Below are positions 43,616 to 52,259 of a DNA stretch of 64,000 nucleotides, one piece after another. How positions within the stretch are numbered: the first letter of the stretch is position 1; each line of letters starts with the position of its first letter. This stretch comes from Hyphomicrobium zavarzinii ATCC 27496. GTDB taxonomy: Bacteria; Pseudomonadota; Alphaproteobacteria; Rhizobiales; Hyphomicrobiaceae. The notes under the pieces are model-generated. The model made no database searches and had not been told where the DNA came from. It saw only the letters and a program-made list of their open reading frames with translations. The stretch covers positions 356,001 to 420,000 of the forward strand of contig NZ_KB911255.1 of assembly GCF_000383415.1 (NCBI RefSeq), given 5' to 3'. Made by a program: the position numbers and the translations under genes.

Positions 43616-45031
43616 TCAGCGGCCGGGCGGCTTCTGGCCATCGTCCTTGGCGGGATCGGGCGCGAGCGCGCGCGCGATCTCCTGGAACGGATCGACGCTC
43701 TGCGGGTCGGTCAGGGTCTGCTTCATCGCCTCATAGAGTTTCGGCACGATGTCGATCGCCCTGTCGAGCTCCGCGTCGGCGCCGCGCTGGTAGCCGCCCA
43801 TGAGGCGGAGATCGCGGGTGTCTTCGAAGTGGGAGATCATGGCGCGCAGCATCATCACGAGCTTGCGCTGCTCCGCCGACCAGACCGTATTGGCCAGACG
43901 CGAGACGGACGTGAGAACGTTGACGGCGGGATAGCGGCCCTGGTCGGCGATCTTGCGGTCGAGCACCACGTGACCGTCGAGGGTGCCGCGGATGCTGTCT
44001 GCGATGGGATCGTTGTGATCGTCGCCGTCGACGAGCACGGAAAAGACGCCTGTGATCGAACCGGTCCCTTCGGCGCCGGGGCCTGCGCGCTCCAGGAGCT
44101 TCGGCAGCTCGCTGAAGACAGACGGCGTGTAGCCTCGGGCGACCGGGGCTTCGCCTGCAGCGAGTGCAACCTCGCGCGTGGCGTGGGCGAAGCGTGTCAC
44201 CGAATCGACGATGAGCAGCACGCTGTCGCCCGCGTCTCGGAACGCTTCCGCAATGGCGAGCGCGGTCTTCGGGGCAAGGCGGCGCATCATCGGGCTCTCG
44301 TCGCCCGTGGAGACCACGGTGACGGCGCGGCTGCGGTTCTGCGCCAGCGCGTCCTCCAGGAACTCGCGAACCTCGCGGCCGCGTTCACCGACGAGCGCGA
44401 GGACGACGGTGTCGAAGCCGCGCGAGCGGGCGAGCATGGAGAGCAGGGTTGATTTGCCGACGCCGGAGCCGGCGAAGATGCCGATGCGCTGCCCGGCGCA
44501 AAGCGGTGTGAACAGGTCGATGACGCGAACGCCCGATTTGAGCGGCGTGCGGACGCGCTCGCGGCTCATGGCCGATGGAGGCTCTGCGTCGAAGGGGTAG
44601 GCGCGAGGGCCTTCGAGCAGCGGTCCCGCGCCGTCGATTGGGGCGCCGAGAGCGTTAAGCACGCGCCCTTTCCACGAGGGATGCGGGCGCAGGCTCTGCT
44701 CGCCGTGCTGCCAGACGATGCCGCCCGGGCCGATCTTCAGATTGGCATCGAAAGGCTTGATGGTGGCGCCACTGCCGTCGATGCGCACGACCTCGCCGAG
44801 CTGGGGCACGGGGGTCGAGCTGAAGCTCACGCAATCGCCGAGTTTCAGATGCTGGGAGAGACCGGAGACTTGAACGTAAGCGGGCGTGACTTGGGTGACG
44901 ATGCCGCCGATGCGAACCAGCGGAACGGCCGACGTGGCGTGCGCGATGCGATCACCCAGCCGTTCGAGCGCATTCGGAGGCCGCTTTTCGGCCTTGCGCT
45001 CGTTCGCTGTCTCGGTCGCGGGTTTTGTCAT
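43616..45031 (-). CDS. fliI: Flagellum-specific ATPase FliI
   Basis: A 471-residue F1-beta-like ATPase. The Walker A motif GSGVGKST is at 188-195, GERGREV at about 216-222 and Walker B VLLIVDSVTRF at about 271-281. The Pro-rich start and the C-terminal helical domain are normal. It energises substrate delivery to the export gate with FliH and FliJ. It is the last gene of a leftward operon (DUF1217, flgF, fliI), as in rhizobia. Confidence 0.95.
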   Translation of the reverse strand: MTKPATETANERKAEKRPPNALERLGDRIAHATSAVPLVRIGGIVTQVTPAYVQVSGLSQHLKLGDCVSFSSTPVPQLGEVVRIDGSGATIKPFDANLKIGPGGIVWQHGEQSLRPHPSWKGRVLNALGAPIDGAGPLLEGPRAYPFDAEPPSAMSRERVRTPLKSGVRVIDLFTPLCAGQRIGIFAGSGVGKSTLLSMLARSRGFDTVVLALVGERGREVREFLEDALAQNRSRAVTVVSTGDESPMMRRLAPKTALAIAEAFRDAGDSVLLIVDSVTRFAHATREVALAAGEAPVARGYTPSVFSELPKLLERAGPGAEGTGSITGVFSVLVDGDDHNDPIADSIRGTLDGHVVLDRKIADQGRYPAVNVLTSVSRLANTVWSAEQRKLVMMLRAMISHFEDTRDLRLMGGYQRGADAELDRAIDIVPKLYEAMKQTLTDPQSVDPFQEIARALAPDPAKDDGQKPPGR

Positions 45032-45081
45032 GCTGGCTCAGTCTCGAGAGGAACCCGGCGTTGTGCGGCGGGCGCTTGGGT

Positions 45082-45807
45082 CTAGCTCGTCTCGCCGAGC
45101 GTCTTGATGGCGGTGGTTAGGGTCTGCTCGGATTGGGCGATGGAATTGCTGATTGAGTCGAACGACCGCTGGATCTGAATCAATCGCGAGATCTCCGATA
45201 CGGGATTGACGTTTGCCTGTTCCATGAACCCCTGCAGCAAGCCTACCCTGCTGAAATCGAGCGCCGGCTCGGCAGCCATGTCCGGCATCACGCCGGAGTT
45301 CTCGAAGCGGCTGAGGCGTGCCTGGTCAGGAATGGTGAAGAGACCGACGGCGCCAACACGGTTCTGGCCCTGGGTCATGGTGCCGTCGCGGGAAATGCTG
45401 GGCGGGCCGCCGTTGGGATTGAGCTGGATCGGCGCGCCGCCGACGTCAAGGACGGGATAGCCGGTCAACGTTCGCAACTCGCCTTCAGGCGTCATGGTCA
45501 TGCGGCCGTCACGCGTGTATACGGGGCCGTTAGGTCCCTGGAAAGCCAGCCAGGCGTCGCCGGTGACGGCAATGTCCAGCGGGTTCTCGGTGCGCACGAC
45601 CTCACCGGCCTGGCGCGACAGATAGGTCTGTCCCGTAGAGACGAACGCGGTCGGCTCGTCCGTCTTCTGCGAGATCAACTGCTCGAACTTGATCTCCTCC
45701 GCGCGGAAGCCTGCCGTGTTCACGTTGGCGACGTTGTGCGCAAGCGTGTCGAGACGGCGCATGAGCGACAACTGGCCAGACAGCGAGACGTACAGACTTG
45801 GCTGCAT
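45082..45807 (-). CDS. flgF: Flagellar proximal rod protein FlgF
   Basis: A 241-residue rod protein with LDTLAHNVANVNTAGFRAEEIKFEQL at the N-terminus and the C-terminal rod helix QANVNPVSEISRLIQIQRSFD. FlgF makes part of the proximal rod with FlgB and FlgC. Its ATG is directly adjacent to the DUF1217 stop, and fliI follows 50 bp downstream. Confidence 0.92.
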   Translation of the reverse strand: MQPSLYVSLSGQLSLMRRLDTLAHNVANVNTAGFRAEEIKFEQLISQKTDEPTAFVSTGQTYLSRQAGEVVRTENPLDIAVTGDAWLAFQGPNGPVYTRDGRMTMTPEGELRTLTGYPVLDVGGAPIQLNPNGGPPSISRDGTMTQGQNRVGAVGLFTIPDQARLSRFENSGVMPDMAAEPALDFSRVGLLQGFMEQANVNPVSEISRLIQIQRSFDSISNSIAQSEQTLTTAIKTLGETS

Positions 45808-46596
45808 TCAGCGGCCTCCGAGTTTCAGGGTTTGCAAGGTCGCGAGCACGCCGACGGAGATGCCCACGGGGCTCGCGCCGGTAATGGACGGGACGGCGAG
45901 CGAGGCCGACAGCGAGGACGCGGCGTTGTTGAGCTCCCACATGTTGGTGAAGCGGGAGATGAACTTTTCGAGCTTCTTGGGGTCTTTGAAGTCTGCGACG
46001 TCGATGCGCTTGGCATACATTTCGGCCTGCTTGTCGATGTCCATCAGCGACGTTTCGGCGGGAATGTTCAAAGCGGTCTGCGCAACCTTGAGGAGCGCTT
46101 TGTCGGCGAGGATGCCGAGCGTGCTCGAAATGGTGGGGGCCTTGCGGGCGAAATAGAGCGCGAGGCGAACGCCCTCGTTCTGCTCTCCAGAGCGCTGCTC
46201 CAGCGAGATGCGCATGAAGCGGTCGACAGTGCCTTGCTGGGTGTCCGCCGCCTGAGTGGTGGTCTCACCGTTGGCGGCGAAGTTGAAGGTGGAGGCGAGC
46301 TCCTTGAAGCGCTTGTCGGTCAGCGTGTTCGCGAAGGCCTTCGAATCAGAAATGCCTTCCTTCAGGACCTTTTTGACGAACGCCTTGGCGTAGGTCATGT
46401 CCTCGAGGCCGAACGCCTTCATGGCAAAACGATAAATGCGGTCGTTCTTGATGAAATCGTCGACCGTTTTGATTTGCCCGATATTCTCTAGATAATATTT
46501 TGATTCGCGCGCGATCTGCGGATCCTTCGAAAGCGTGGTGAGCGACTTCGAGAGGTTCTGGGCGATTAGTCTGTAGCTATCGGACGTTGTGAGCAC
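45808..46596 (-). CDS. DUF1217-family flagellar-locus protein
   Basis: A 262-residue protein, mostly helical, that begins MLTTSDSYRLIAQNLSKSLTTLSKDP and contains YYLENIGQIKTVDDFIKNDRIYRFAMKAFGLED, typical of DUF1217. The family is found almost only beside flgF, fliI and motA in alphaproteobacteria. The C-terminus (VGISVGVLATLQTLKLGGR) resembles the end of rod or hook proteins. The function is not established; a rod-related or export role is likely from context. Its stop abuts the flgF start. Confidence 0.82.
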   Translation of the reverse strand: MLTTSDSYRLIAQNLSKSLTTLSKDPQIARESKYYLENIGQIKTVDDFIKNDRIYRFAMKAFGLEDMTYAKAFVKKVLKEGISDSKAFANTLTDKRFKELASTFNFAANGETTTQAADTQQGTVDRFMRISLEQRSGEQNEGVRLALYFARKAPTISSTLGILADKALLKVAQTALNIPAETSLMDIDKQAEMYAKRIDVADFKDPKKLEKFISRFTNMWELNNAASSLSASLAVPSITGASPVGISVGVLATLQTLKLGGR

Positions 46597-46779
46597 GGTT
46601 TTCGGCCTCGCGTGTCTCGGGTTGCCAGTTTCGTCAAGCCGCCTTGCCTCAGGCTGACGTCAATTCGTTCTGCAACTAGCTCGAGTGATTTGGGACGCGG
46701 CACGCGACGGGAGCATCCGGGAGGCCTGCCAGGGCCGGACCACAGATCAGGCTCGCACAAGGAGGTCACCGCTAGTAAT

Positions 46780-46799
46780 GCGTTAACAACCATTAACGC
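46780..46799. promoter_or_regulatory. Inverted repeat just upstream of motA
   Basis: GCGTTAA, a 6-base loop CAACCA, and TTAACGC. The TTAA-N6-TTAA core is close to the CtrA site (TTAA-N7-TTAA) but one base short. It ends 11 bp before the GTG of motA, so it is either a leader hairpin that touches the GAGG ribosome binding site, or an operator if transcription starts inside it. Confidence 0.45.
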
Positions 46800-46810
46800 G
46801 AGGTTAGCTC

Positions 46811-47692
46811 GTGACGATCATCCTCGGTCTCGTCGTTATGCTCGGATGTATGCTCGGTGGCTTCATGGCCATGGGCGGGCATGTGGAAGTGCTGTGGCAG
46901 CCGTGGGAATTCGTCATCATTCTCGGCACGTCGCTCGGTACCTTCATCGTCGCCAATCCGATGAAGGTGATCAAGGACGCGGGCAAGGGCCTCGGCGAAG
47001 CATTCGGCAATGCCGCGCCCTCGGGACGCCAGTACCTCGACGTGATGGGGCTTCTCTACTCGCTCATGCGAGAGCTGCGCAGCAAGCCGCGCAACGAGGT
47101 CGAGAAGCACATCGACCAGCCGGCAGAATCGCCCATCTTCCAGAAATTCGCGACGGTGCTGAAGAACAAGGATCTCACCGTCTTCATTTGCGACTATTGC
47201 CGTCTCATCATCATCGGCAACGCACGCACACACGAGGTCGAGGCGTTGATGGACGAGGAGATCCAGACGCTGCGCCACGACAAGCTCAAAGCCTATCAGG
47301 CGCTGACCAATGTCGCGGACGGCCTTCCTGCCATCGGCATCATCGCGGCGGTGCTCGGCGTCGTGAAGGCCATGGGCGCGATTTCGGAGCCGCCGGAGGT
47401 TCTCGGTCACCTGATCGGCGCGGCGCTGGTTGGAACGTTCGCAGGCATTTTCTTCTCCTACGGCGTGTTCGGCCCGCTCGCGACAAAGGTGAAGGTGGGC
47501 CGCGAGAAGCAGATGCGCCTCTACATCGTCGCCAAGCAGACGCTTCTGGCCTTCATGAACGGGGCCATGCCGCAGGTCGCGGTCGAGTATGGGCGCAAGA
47601 CCATTTCCGCCTACGAGCGTCCGACCATCGACGAGGTGGAAGCAGAGACGGTGGGCGGCGGAGGCGGCGGCGAGGCCAAGAAGGCCGCGTAA
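46811..47692 (+). CDS. motA: Flagellar motor stator protein MotA
   Basis: A 293-residue stator protein from a GTG with GAGG upstream. It has four membrane helices, the charged cytoplasmic loop, and the conserved Pro of [20 protein letters not shown]. The end carries a Gly/Ala-rich tail. It pairs with MotB, whose gene starts at 63801, far from motA; such a split is usual in rhizobia. It begins a rightward run with fliN and flhB. Confidence 0.95.
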   Translation: MTIILGLVVMLGCMLGGFMAMGGHVEVLWQPWEFVIILGTSLGTFIVANPMKVIKDAGKGLGEAFGNAAPSGRQYLDVMGLLYSLMRELRSKPRNEVEKHIDQPAESPIFQKFATVLKNKDLTVFICDYCRLIIIGNARTHEVEALMDEEIQTLRHDKLKAYQALTNVADGLPAIGIIAAVLGVVKAMGAISEPPEVLGHLIGAALVGTFAGIFFSYGVFGPLATKVKVGREKQMRLYIVAKQTLLAFMNGAMPQVAVEYGRKTISAYERPTIDEVEAETVGGGGGGEAKKAA

Positions 47693-47774
47693 GCCGCACG
47701 GGCGCCCGCAGGATTTTACGTAACGCGAGTCTTTCGGATCATTTTTGAAACGCAGTCAACCCAGGTAGCCCGCG

Positions 47775-48152
47775 ATGAGCCAAGAAGGTTCCGATTTTCG
47801 TCCCGCCGCAGCCGAGCTGCAGTCGATCAATGATCCGGGGCAGGGTGAGGTAGACGGGGCCGCGAAGGCGGCTCTTGGCCAGAAGCCGCGCCATCTGGAG
47901 ACGGTGCTGCAAATCCCCGTCTCGGTGAAGATCGTGCTCGGGTCGGCGACGATGCCGGTTGCGAACGTTCTGAAGCTCGGACGTGGCGCTGTAGTTCCGC
48001 TCGACCGTAAGGTGGGCGAGCCTGTCGACGTGGTGGTGAACGGCCGTGTCATCGCCCGGGGCGAGGTGGTGGTGCTCGACGAGGACAATTCGCGGTTCGG
48101 CGTGTCGCTGACGGAAGTCATCGGCAGCTCGGCGCCGACGCGGGTAGCCTGA
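47775..48152 (+). CDS. fliN: Flagellar motor switch protein FliN
   Basis: A 125-residue C-ring protein. After a polar N-terminus of about 40 residues comes the surface-presentation (SpoA) domain: LETVLQIPVSVKIVLGSATM, KLGRGAVVPLDRKVGEPVDV and GEVVVLDEDNSRFGVSLTEV. FliN forms the lower C-ring with FliM and FliG. Both of those genes normally flank fliN in rhizobia, yet none is found on either side here. Confidence 0.92.
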   Translation: MSQEGSDFRPAAAELQSINDPGQGEVDGAAKAALGQKPRHLETVLQIPVSVKIVLGSATMPVANVLKLGRGAVVPLDRKVGEPVDVVVNGRVIARGEVVVLDEDNSRFGVSLTEVIGSSAPTRVA

Positions 48153-48236
48153 TCGCGAGACTATTGCGCAACCGTGCTTTTTTCAGCGGCGGCGCCCGTT
48201 TCCACTTATTGCCCATTCTGAGCAGGTCTCATCTCG

Positions 48237-49319
48237 ATGTCAGAGGCGCCAGACAAAGAGAGTAAAACAGAAGAGGCAACAGAGAAGAAGATCCGCGATT
48301 CGCTCGACAAGGGCCAAGTCCCTCACTCGCGCGAAGCGACCACTCTGGCCTCTATGCTCGCGATCCTCATCGCGGTCTACTTCCTGATCTCCGACAACGT
48401 GGTGAAGCTGCGCTTCTCGCTCGAGAGCTTCATCGATCATCCTGGAAGCTTCTCGGTCGGAACAGGTGCGGACGCATCTGCGATCCTGCTCGTGGTGGCG
48501 ATCGAGGCGGCGAAGGTGATCGCACCCGTCGTTCTGGTGCTGGCGGTCGCGGGCGTCGCAGCGTCGTTCCTGCAGAATCAGCCGCAATTCGTCGTGGACC
48601 GGATCGAGCCCAAGCTCGAGCGCATCTCGATCGCCAAGGGATGGAGCCGGATTTTCGGCGTACAGGGCCAGGTCGAGTTCCTGAAGAGCCTGTTCAAGCT
48701 CTCGATCGTGGCGGTGGGCGGCTACATCGCGCTAGGCGGCTCTTACCGCGAAATGTTCAACGCGCTGTTCATGGAGCCGACCGCAATCCCGGGCCTGATG
48801 CAGGATCTCAGCATTCGGTTTCTATCGGCCGTGGTGGTTACGACGGCTATCCTCGTCGCGGCGGATCTCGCCTGGTCGCGCTTCTCCTGGCGCAAAGAGC
48901 TGCGCATGACCAAGCAGGAGGTCAAGGATGAGCACAAGCAGGTCGAAGGCGATCCGCTCATCAAGATGCGCTTGAGGTCTCTGCAGAGAGACCGTTCGCG
49001 GCGCCGGATGATGGCGGAGGTGCCGAGAGCGACGCTGATCGTCGCCAATCCGACGCATTATTCCGTCGCATTGCGCTATGTGCGGGAAGAAGGAGGCGCG
49101 CCAGTCGTTCTTGCTAAAGGCAAGGATCTCATCGCGTTGAAGATCCGGTTCATCGCCGAGCAAAATAATATTCCGATTTATGAGGACCGGGCGCTGGCAC
49201 GCTCGCTCTACGCAAGCGTCGAGGTGGATAAGATGATTCCACCGGAGTTCTACAAGGCCGTGGCCGGCGTCATTCTGTTCCTGCAGCAGCGGGGACAACA
49301 GCCACGACGGGCCGTGTGA
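48237..49319 (+). CDS. flhB: Flagellar export switch protein FlhB
   Basis: A 360-residue protein that starts with the typical KESKTEEATEKKIRDSLDKG. Four membrane helices lie in the first 210 residues. The self-cleavage site NPTH is at 271-274. Autocleavage there switches export from rod and hook parts to filament parts. It is 84 bp after fliN and 10 bp before the next gene. Confidence 0.95.
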   Translation: MSEAPDKESKTEEATEKKIRDSLDKGQVPHSREATTLASMLAILIAVYFLISDNVVKLRFSLESFIDHPGSFSVGTGADASAILLVVAIEAAKVIAPVVLVLAVAGVAASFLQNQPQFVVDRIEPKLERISIAKGWSRIFGVQGQVEFLKSLFKLSIVAVGGYIALGGSYREMFNALFMEPTAIPGLMQDLSIRFLSAVVVTTAILVAADLAWSRFSWRKELRMTKQEVKDEHKQVEGDPLIKMRLRSLQRDRSRRRMMAEVPRATLIVANPTHYSVALRYVREEGGAPVVLAKGKDLIALKIRFIAEQNNIPIYEDRALARSLYASVEVDKMIPPEFYKAVAGVILFLQQRGQQPRRAV

Positions 49320-49329
49320 GGATCGAGAT

Positions 49330-49803
49330 ATGCTGAAGCAGGGCAAAGATTATTCGCGCGAGCGTGAAAAGGCACTGGCCGAAGGCATGAGGGATGTAGC
49401 CTCGGAGCTGAGGCTCGTCGATCCTGCCGATTTCATCGCTTTCATCCGAACGGAGCAGTTCGGAAACATCCGCAATCTCGTCAACTCGTCCACCGAGATG
49501 TTCTTCAAGCCCGGGACGATCTGCTTTGGACTTTCAGGAGAGGTGGATCTGCCGTGGGGATGCGCGCCGTGCATCTCGCTCGACATGGAGTTCCATCATC
49601 TCAACGTCTCGGCCTACTTCCGTCTGGTGCTGCAATCCCTGCAAGCGGGGATCGAGATCAGCTACGTATCTTTCGAGGGTGGCTCCGAAGATCCGGACAA
49701 GAACACGGCCCGCCTCGTCGAGGCGATCGAGGACGCGCGCCTCGTGCCGACGAGCCGAGGACATCGGCCGCAAGCGGATACGGGCGCGCGCGCCGAGCAC
49801 TAG
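49330..49803 (+). CDS. Uncharacterised flagellar-locus protein after flhB
   Basis: A 157-residue protein with no membrane segment. Visible parts are a charged N-terminal helix (KDYSREREKALAEGMRDVAS), a segment with STEMFFKPGTICFGLSGEVDLPWGCAPCISL holding three Cys, and a likely disordered end. I recognise no domain. It starts 10 bp after flhB and should be co-transcribed. A role linked to the flagellum is plausible only from position. Confidence 0.6.
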   Translation: MLKQGKDYSREREKALAEGMRDVASELRLVDPADFIAFIRTEQFGNIRNLVNSSTEMFFKPGTICFGLSGEVDLPWGCAPCISLDMEFHHLNVSAYFRLVLQSLQAGIEISYVSFEGGSEDPDKNTARLVEAIEDARLVPTSRGHRPQADTGARAEH

Positions 49804-49821
49804 ATCCCTGCGGATTGCTCG

Positions 49822-50097
49822 TTACTGGAGCCTGAACTCGGCTCCAATCAACTTCAGCTCGCACGGCTTTACGAGACCTGAGTGCGCAACGAGAACCTGA
49901 TGAAGTTTGCCTTCCAGGTTGTGCGACCAGAAGTCGAGGAAGCTCTTCAATTTTGGAAAGCGCGGGTGCAGGTCGTAGTCTTGCCAGATGTAGCTCTGCA
50001 TCAGCGACGGGTGGTCGGGCAGGCGGTAAATGATCTCGGCGGTCGTTAGACTGTAGCCCGCAAGCATGCGGACAAAGTCGTTGTCGGCTGTGCTCAA
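49822..50097 (-). CDS. Usg family protein
   Basis: A 91-residue protein starting MSTADNDFVRMLAGYSLTTAEIIYRLPDHPSLMQSYIWQ, the signature of Usg, a small conserved alphaproteobacterial protein first noted near tryptophan genes. The function is not known. It is on the minus strand and breaks the flagellar gene run, together with the next gene. Confidence 0.85.
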   Translation of the reverse strand: MSTADNDFVRMLAGYSLTTAEIIYRLPDHPSLMQSYIWQDYDLHPRFPKLKSFLDFWSHNLEGKLHQVLVAHSGLVKPCELKLIGAEFRLQ

Positions 50098-50310
50098 GGT
50101 TGGCTCCCCCGGTTGCCAGGTTCACGCAAACAGGGTACGTGAAATTCAGAAATTTCCAATTATTATTTATTGCAATCAATTGCTTAGCAGCATCTCGGTG
50201 GTGTTGCTAACAGCTTGCCTAGTGATTTTGCATCGCTTCGCTAGACTGCCTAAACCTCGTTCGCTTTCTTCGTTTGCGATGGCTCTTCATTTCCGCTCGG
50301 AGCCGAGCTG

Positions 50311-50949
50311 ATGCTTGCCGCGGCGCTCACAAGCTTCACGACGTTCTTCGCCACGATCGGTCCGATCGAGGCGGCTGTGCTGTTCGCAACGCTGACCCCC
50401 AAGGTCTCGGCGGCGGAGCGTAGGCGAATCGCGATGCGTGCGACGTTCATCGCGAGCGTCATTCTGGGGGCTTCCACGCTTGCAGGCGGTCCGCTGCTGA
50501 AGCAACTCGGCGTTTCGATCCCGGCCTTGCAGACCGCGGGCGGAGTCATTCTGCTCGTCATTGCGCTCGACATGGTGTTCGCGCGGCCAACTAGTGCGTT
50601 CAAGCTCACTCCTCCGGAAGGAGCAGAGGCGCAGCACAAGGAAGATCTTGCCGTCTTTCCCCTCGCGACGCCGCTGCTTGCAGGGCCCGGCGCGATGAGT
50701 GCGGGTATCCTGCTCGCGGCCAACGCGCACGGCGATGCGTTCGCTCTTTCCATGACGCTTGCCGCGCTCGCGACCGTGATGGCGCTCACGCTCGCGCTGC
50801 TGATGCTCGCTCATGACGTGACGCGTTTCATCGGGGTGACTGCGCAACGCGTGCTGATGCGGGTGTTCGGCATTCTGCTGGCCGCCATCGCGGTGCAGGC
50901 GCTCTTCAACGGCATCGGCGCGAGCGGGCTGATCCCCGCGCATGGCTAG
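50311..50949 (+). CDS. MarC-family membrane protein
   Basis: A 212-residue integral membrane protein with about six helices. It starts MLAAALTSFTTFFATIGPIEAA and has the MarC pattern ATPLLAGPGAMSAGILLA near 140-157. Despite the name, MarC proteins are not shown to confer drug resistance and their substrate is unknown. It is not flagellar. With usg it forms a two-gene insertion between flhB and flgB. Confidence 0.87.
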   Translation: MLAAALTSFTTFFATIGPIEAAVLFATLTPKVSAAERRRIAMRATFIASVILGASTLAGGPLLKQLGVSIPALQTAGGVILLVIALDMVFARPTSAFKLTPPEGAEAQHKEDLAVFPLATPLLAGPGAMSAGILLAANAHGDAFALSMTLAALATVMALTLALLMLAHDVTRFIGVTAQRVLMRVFGILLAAIAVQALFNGIGASGLIPAHG

Positions 50950-51022
50950 CGGACGCTCACCGAGACGACGTTAACACTTTCAGCCGCCGATGATTTCTCT
51001 CCCTGCTCAGGGTCGCACGCGC

Positions 51023-51041
51023 GGACAATCACAAGGTTCAG
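51023..51041 (+). promoter_or_regulatory. Promoter-like element before flgB, shared with flagellin 3
   Basis: GGACAATCACAAGGTTCAG lies 53 bp upstream of the flgB ATG. It shares CACAAGGTTCA exactly with the element at 60311-60333 and resembles that at 61430-61450. It may be a site for the flagellar regulator FtcR or a specific promoter. The match was found by eye. Confidence 0.4.
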
Positions 51042-51093
51042 ACAAGATTAGAGACCTAAAACCGATGGAGGCTCAGAGGGGACTGCGCTTCCC

Positions 51094-51474
51094 ATGGATT
51101 CCATCAACTTCTTCTCGATCGCGTCTCAGCAGAACCGCTGGCTTTCGGTGCGCCAGTCGGTGCTCGCGCAGAACGTCGCGAATGCGAACACGCCCGGATA
51201 CAAGGCGCTCGACGTGGAGCCCTTCGAGGCAGTTCTCAACTCGACCGGCATCGAGATGCGTAAGACGCAGGCCAACCATCTCAGCCCCACGAGCGGCGCC
51301 GGCAGCGATGCCGACACCGAGGAATCGGCGAAGTGGCAGGTGGTGCATTCGGGGAACAGCGTGAGCCTCGAAGAGCAGATGCTCAAGTCCGGCGAGGTGG
51401 CCGGCGCCTACGCACGCAACACGAGCGTGCTGAAGACGTTCCATCGCATGCTTCTAGCCGCGTCGCGGGGGTAA
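51094..51474 (+). CDS. flgB: Flagellar proximal rod protein FlgB
   Basis: A 126-residue rod protein with the N-terminal SVLAQNVANANTPGYKALDVEPFEAVL and a short C-terminal helix. It starts the rightward run flgB-flgC-fliE-flgG-flgA-flgI-motE-flgH-fliL-fliP. It makes the base of the rod on FliE. Confidence 0.93.
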   Translation: MDSINFFSIASQQNRWLSVRQSVLAQNVANANTPGYKALDVEPFEAVLNSTGIEMRKTQANHLSPTSGAGSDADTEESAKWQVVHSGNSVSLEEQMLKSGEVAGAYARNTSVLKTFHRMLLAASRG

Positions 51475-51477
51475 GAC

Positions 51478-51897
51478 ATGGCCGATCCGATGCAAGTTGC
51501 GATCAAGGTGGCCGCCTCGGGGCTCGAGGCGCAGTCGCGGCGCATGCTGGTCGTGTCGGAAAACCTGGCCAACGCGTCATCGACTGGCAAGACGCCGGGC
51601 TCCAATCCCTATACGCGCAAGACCGTCAGCTTCGAATCGGCCCTCGACGATGCGTCCGGCGCCAAGATGGTGCAGGTGGATCGCGTCGATCTCGACCGCA
51701 AGCCCTATCGCATCGAATACGATCCGAGCCATCCGGCGGCGGATGCCAACGGCAACGTCAAGCTGCCCAACGTGGATATGCTGGTGGAGCTCGCGGACAT
51801 GCGCGAGACCAATCGGTCCTATGAAGCGAACCTGCAGGTGGTGAAGCAGGCCCGCTCGCTGATCTCGATGACCATCGATCTTCTCAGGAGCTCGTGA
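51478..51897 (+). CDS. flgC: Flagellar proximal rod protein FlgC
   Basis: A 139-residue rod protein with MLVVSENLANASSTGKTPGSNPYTRK at the N-terminus and the C-terminal MLVELADMRETNRSYEANLQVVKQARSL helix. It starts three bases after flgB and overlaps fliE by one base. Confidence 0.94.
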   Translation: MADPMQVAIKVAASGLEAQSRRMLVVSENLANASSTGKTPGSNPYTRKTVSFESALDDASGAKMVQVDRVDLDRKPYRIEYDPSHPAADANGNVKLPNVDMLVELADMRETNRSYEANLQVVKQARSLISMTIDLLRSS

Positions 51898-52238
51898 TGC
51901 TGGACGGCGTCGGCAAGCTTTCTCCTTACGGCGGATTTGCCGGAACGGTCGGCGCGGGCCAGATCGCCCAGCCGACGCCGGTCGTCGGCACGCCGAACAC
52001 GGTCAAGACCGAGACGCTTCCTACCGATTTCGGGACGGTGCTCGGGCAGATGACGCTCGATGCGATCACGACGCTCAAATCCGGCGAGCAGACCGCCGTC
52101 GCGGGCGTTCGCGGACAAGCAACCACGCAGCAGGTGGTCGAGGCCGTGATGGCCGCCGAGCAGACGCTGCAAGCCGGTATCGCCATTCGCGACAAGGTCG
52201 TCGCTGCGTATCTCGAAATCAGCCGTATGACCATTTAA
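51897..52238 (+). CDS. fliE: Hook-basal body complex protein FliE
   Basis: A 113-residue protein from the ATG at 51897 (TGATG overlap with flgC). The C-terminal half is typical of FliE: TTQQVVEAVMAAEQTLQAGIAIRDKVVAAYLEISRM. FliE links the MS ring to the rod and is one of the first exported parts. Confidence 0.92.
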   Translation: MLDGVGKLSPYGGFAGTVGAGQIAQPTPVVGTPNTVKTETLPTDFGTVLGQMTLDAITTLKSGEQTAVAGVRGQATTQQVVEAVMAAEQTLQAGIAIRDKVVAAYLEISRMTI

Positions 52239-52259
52239 CGGTACAAGCAGGACACCTTC

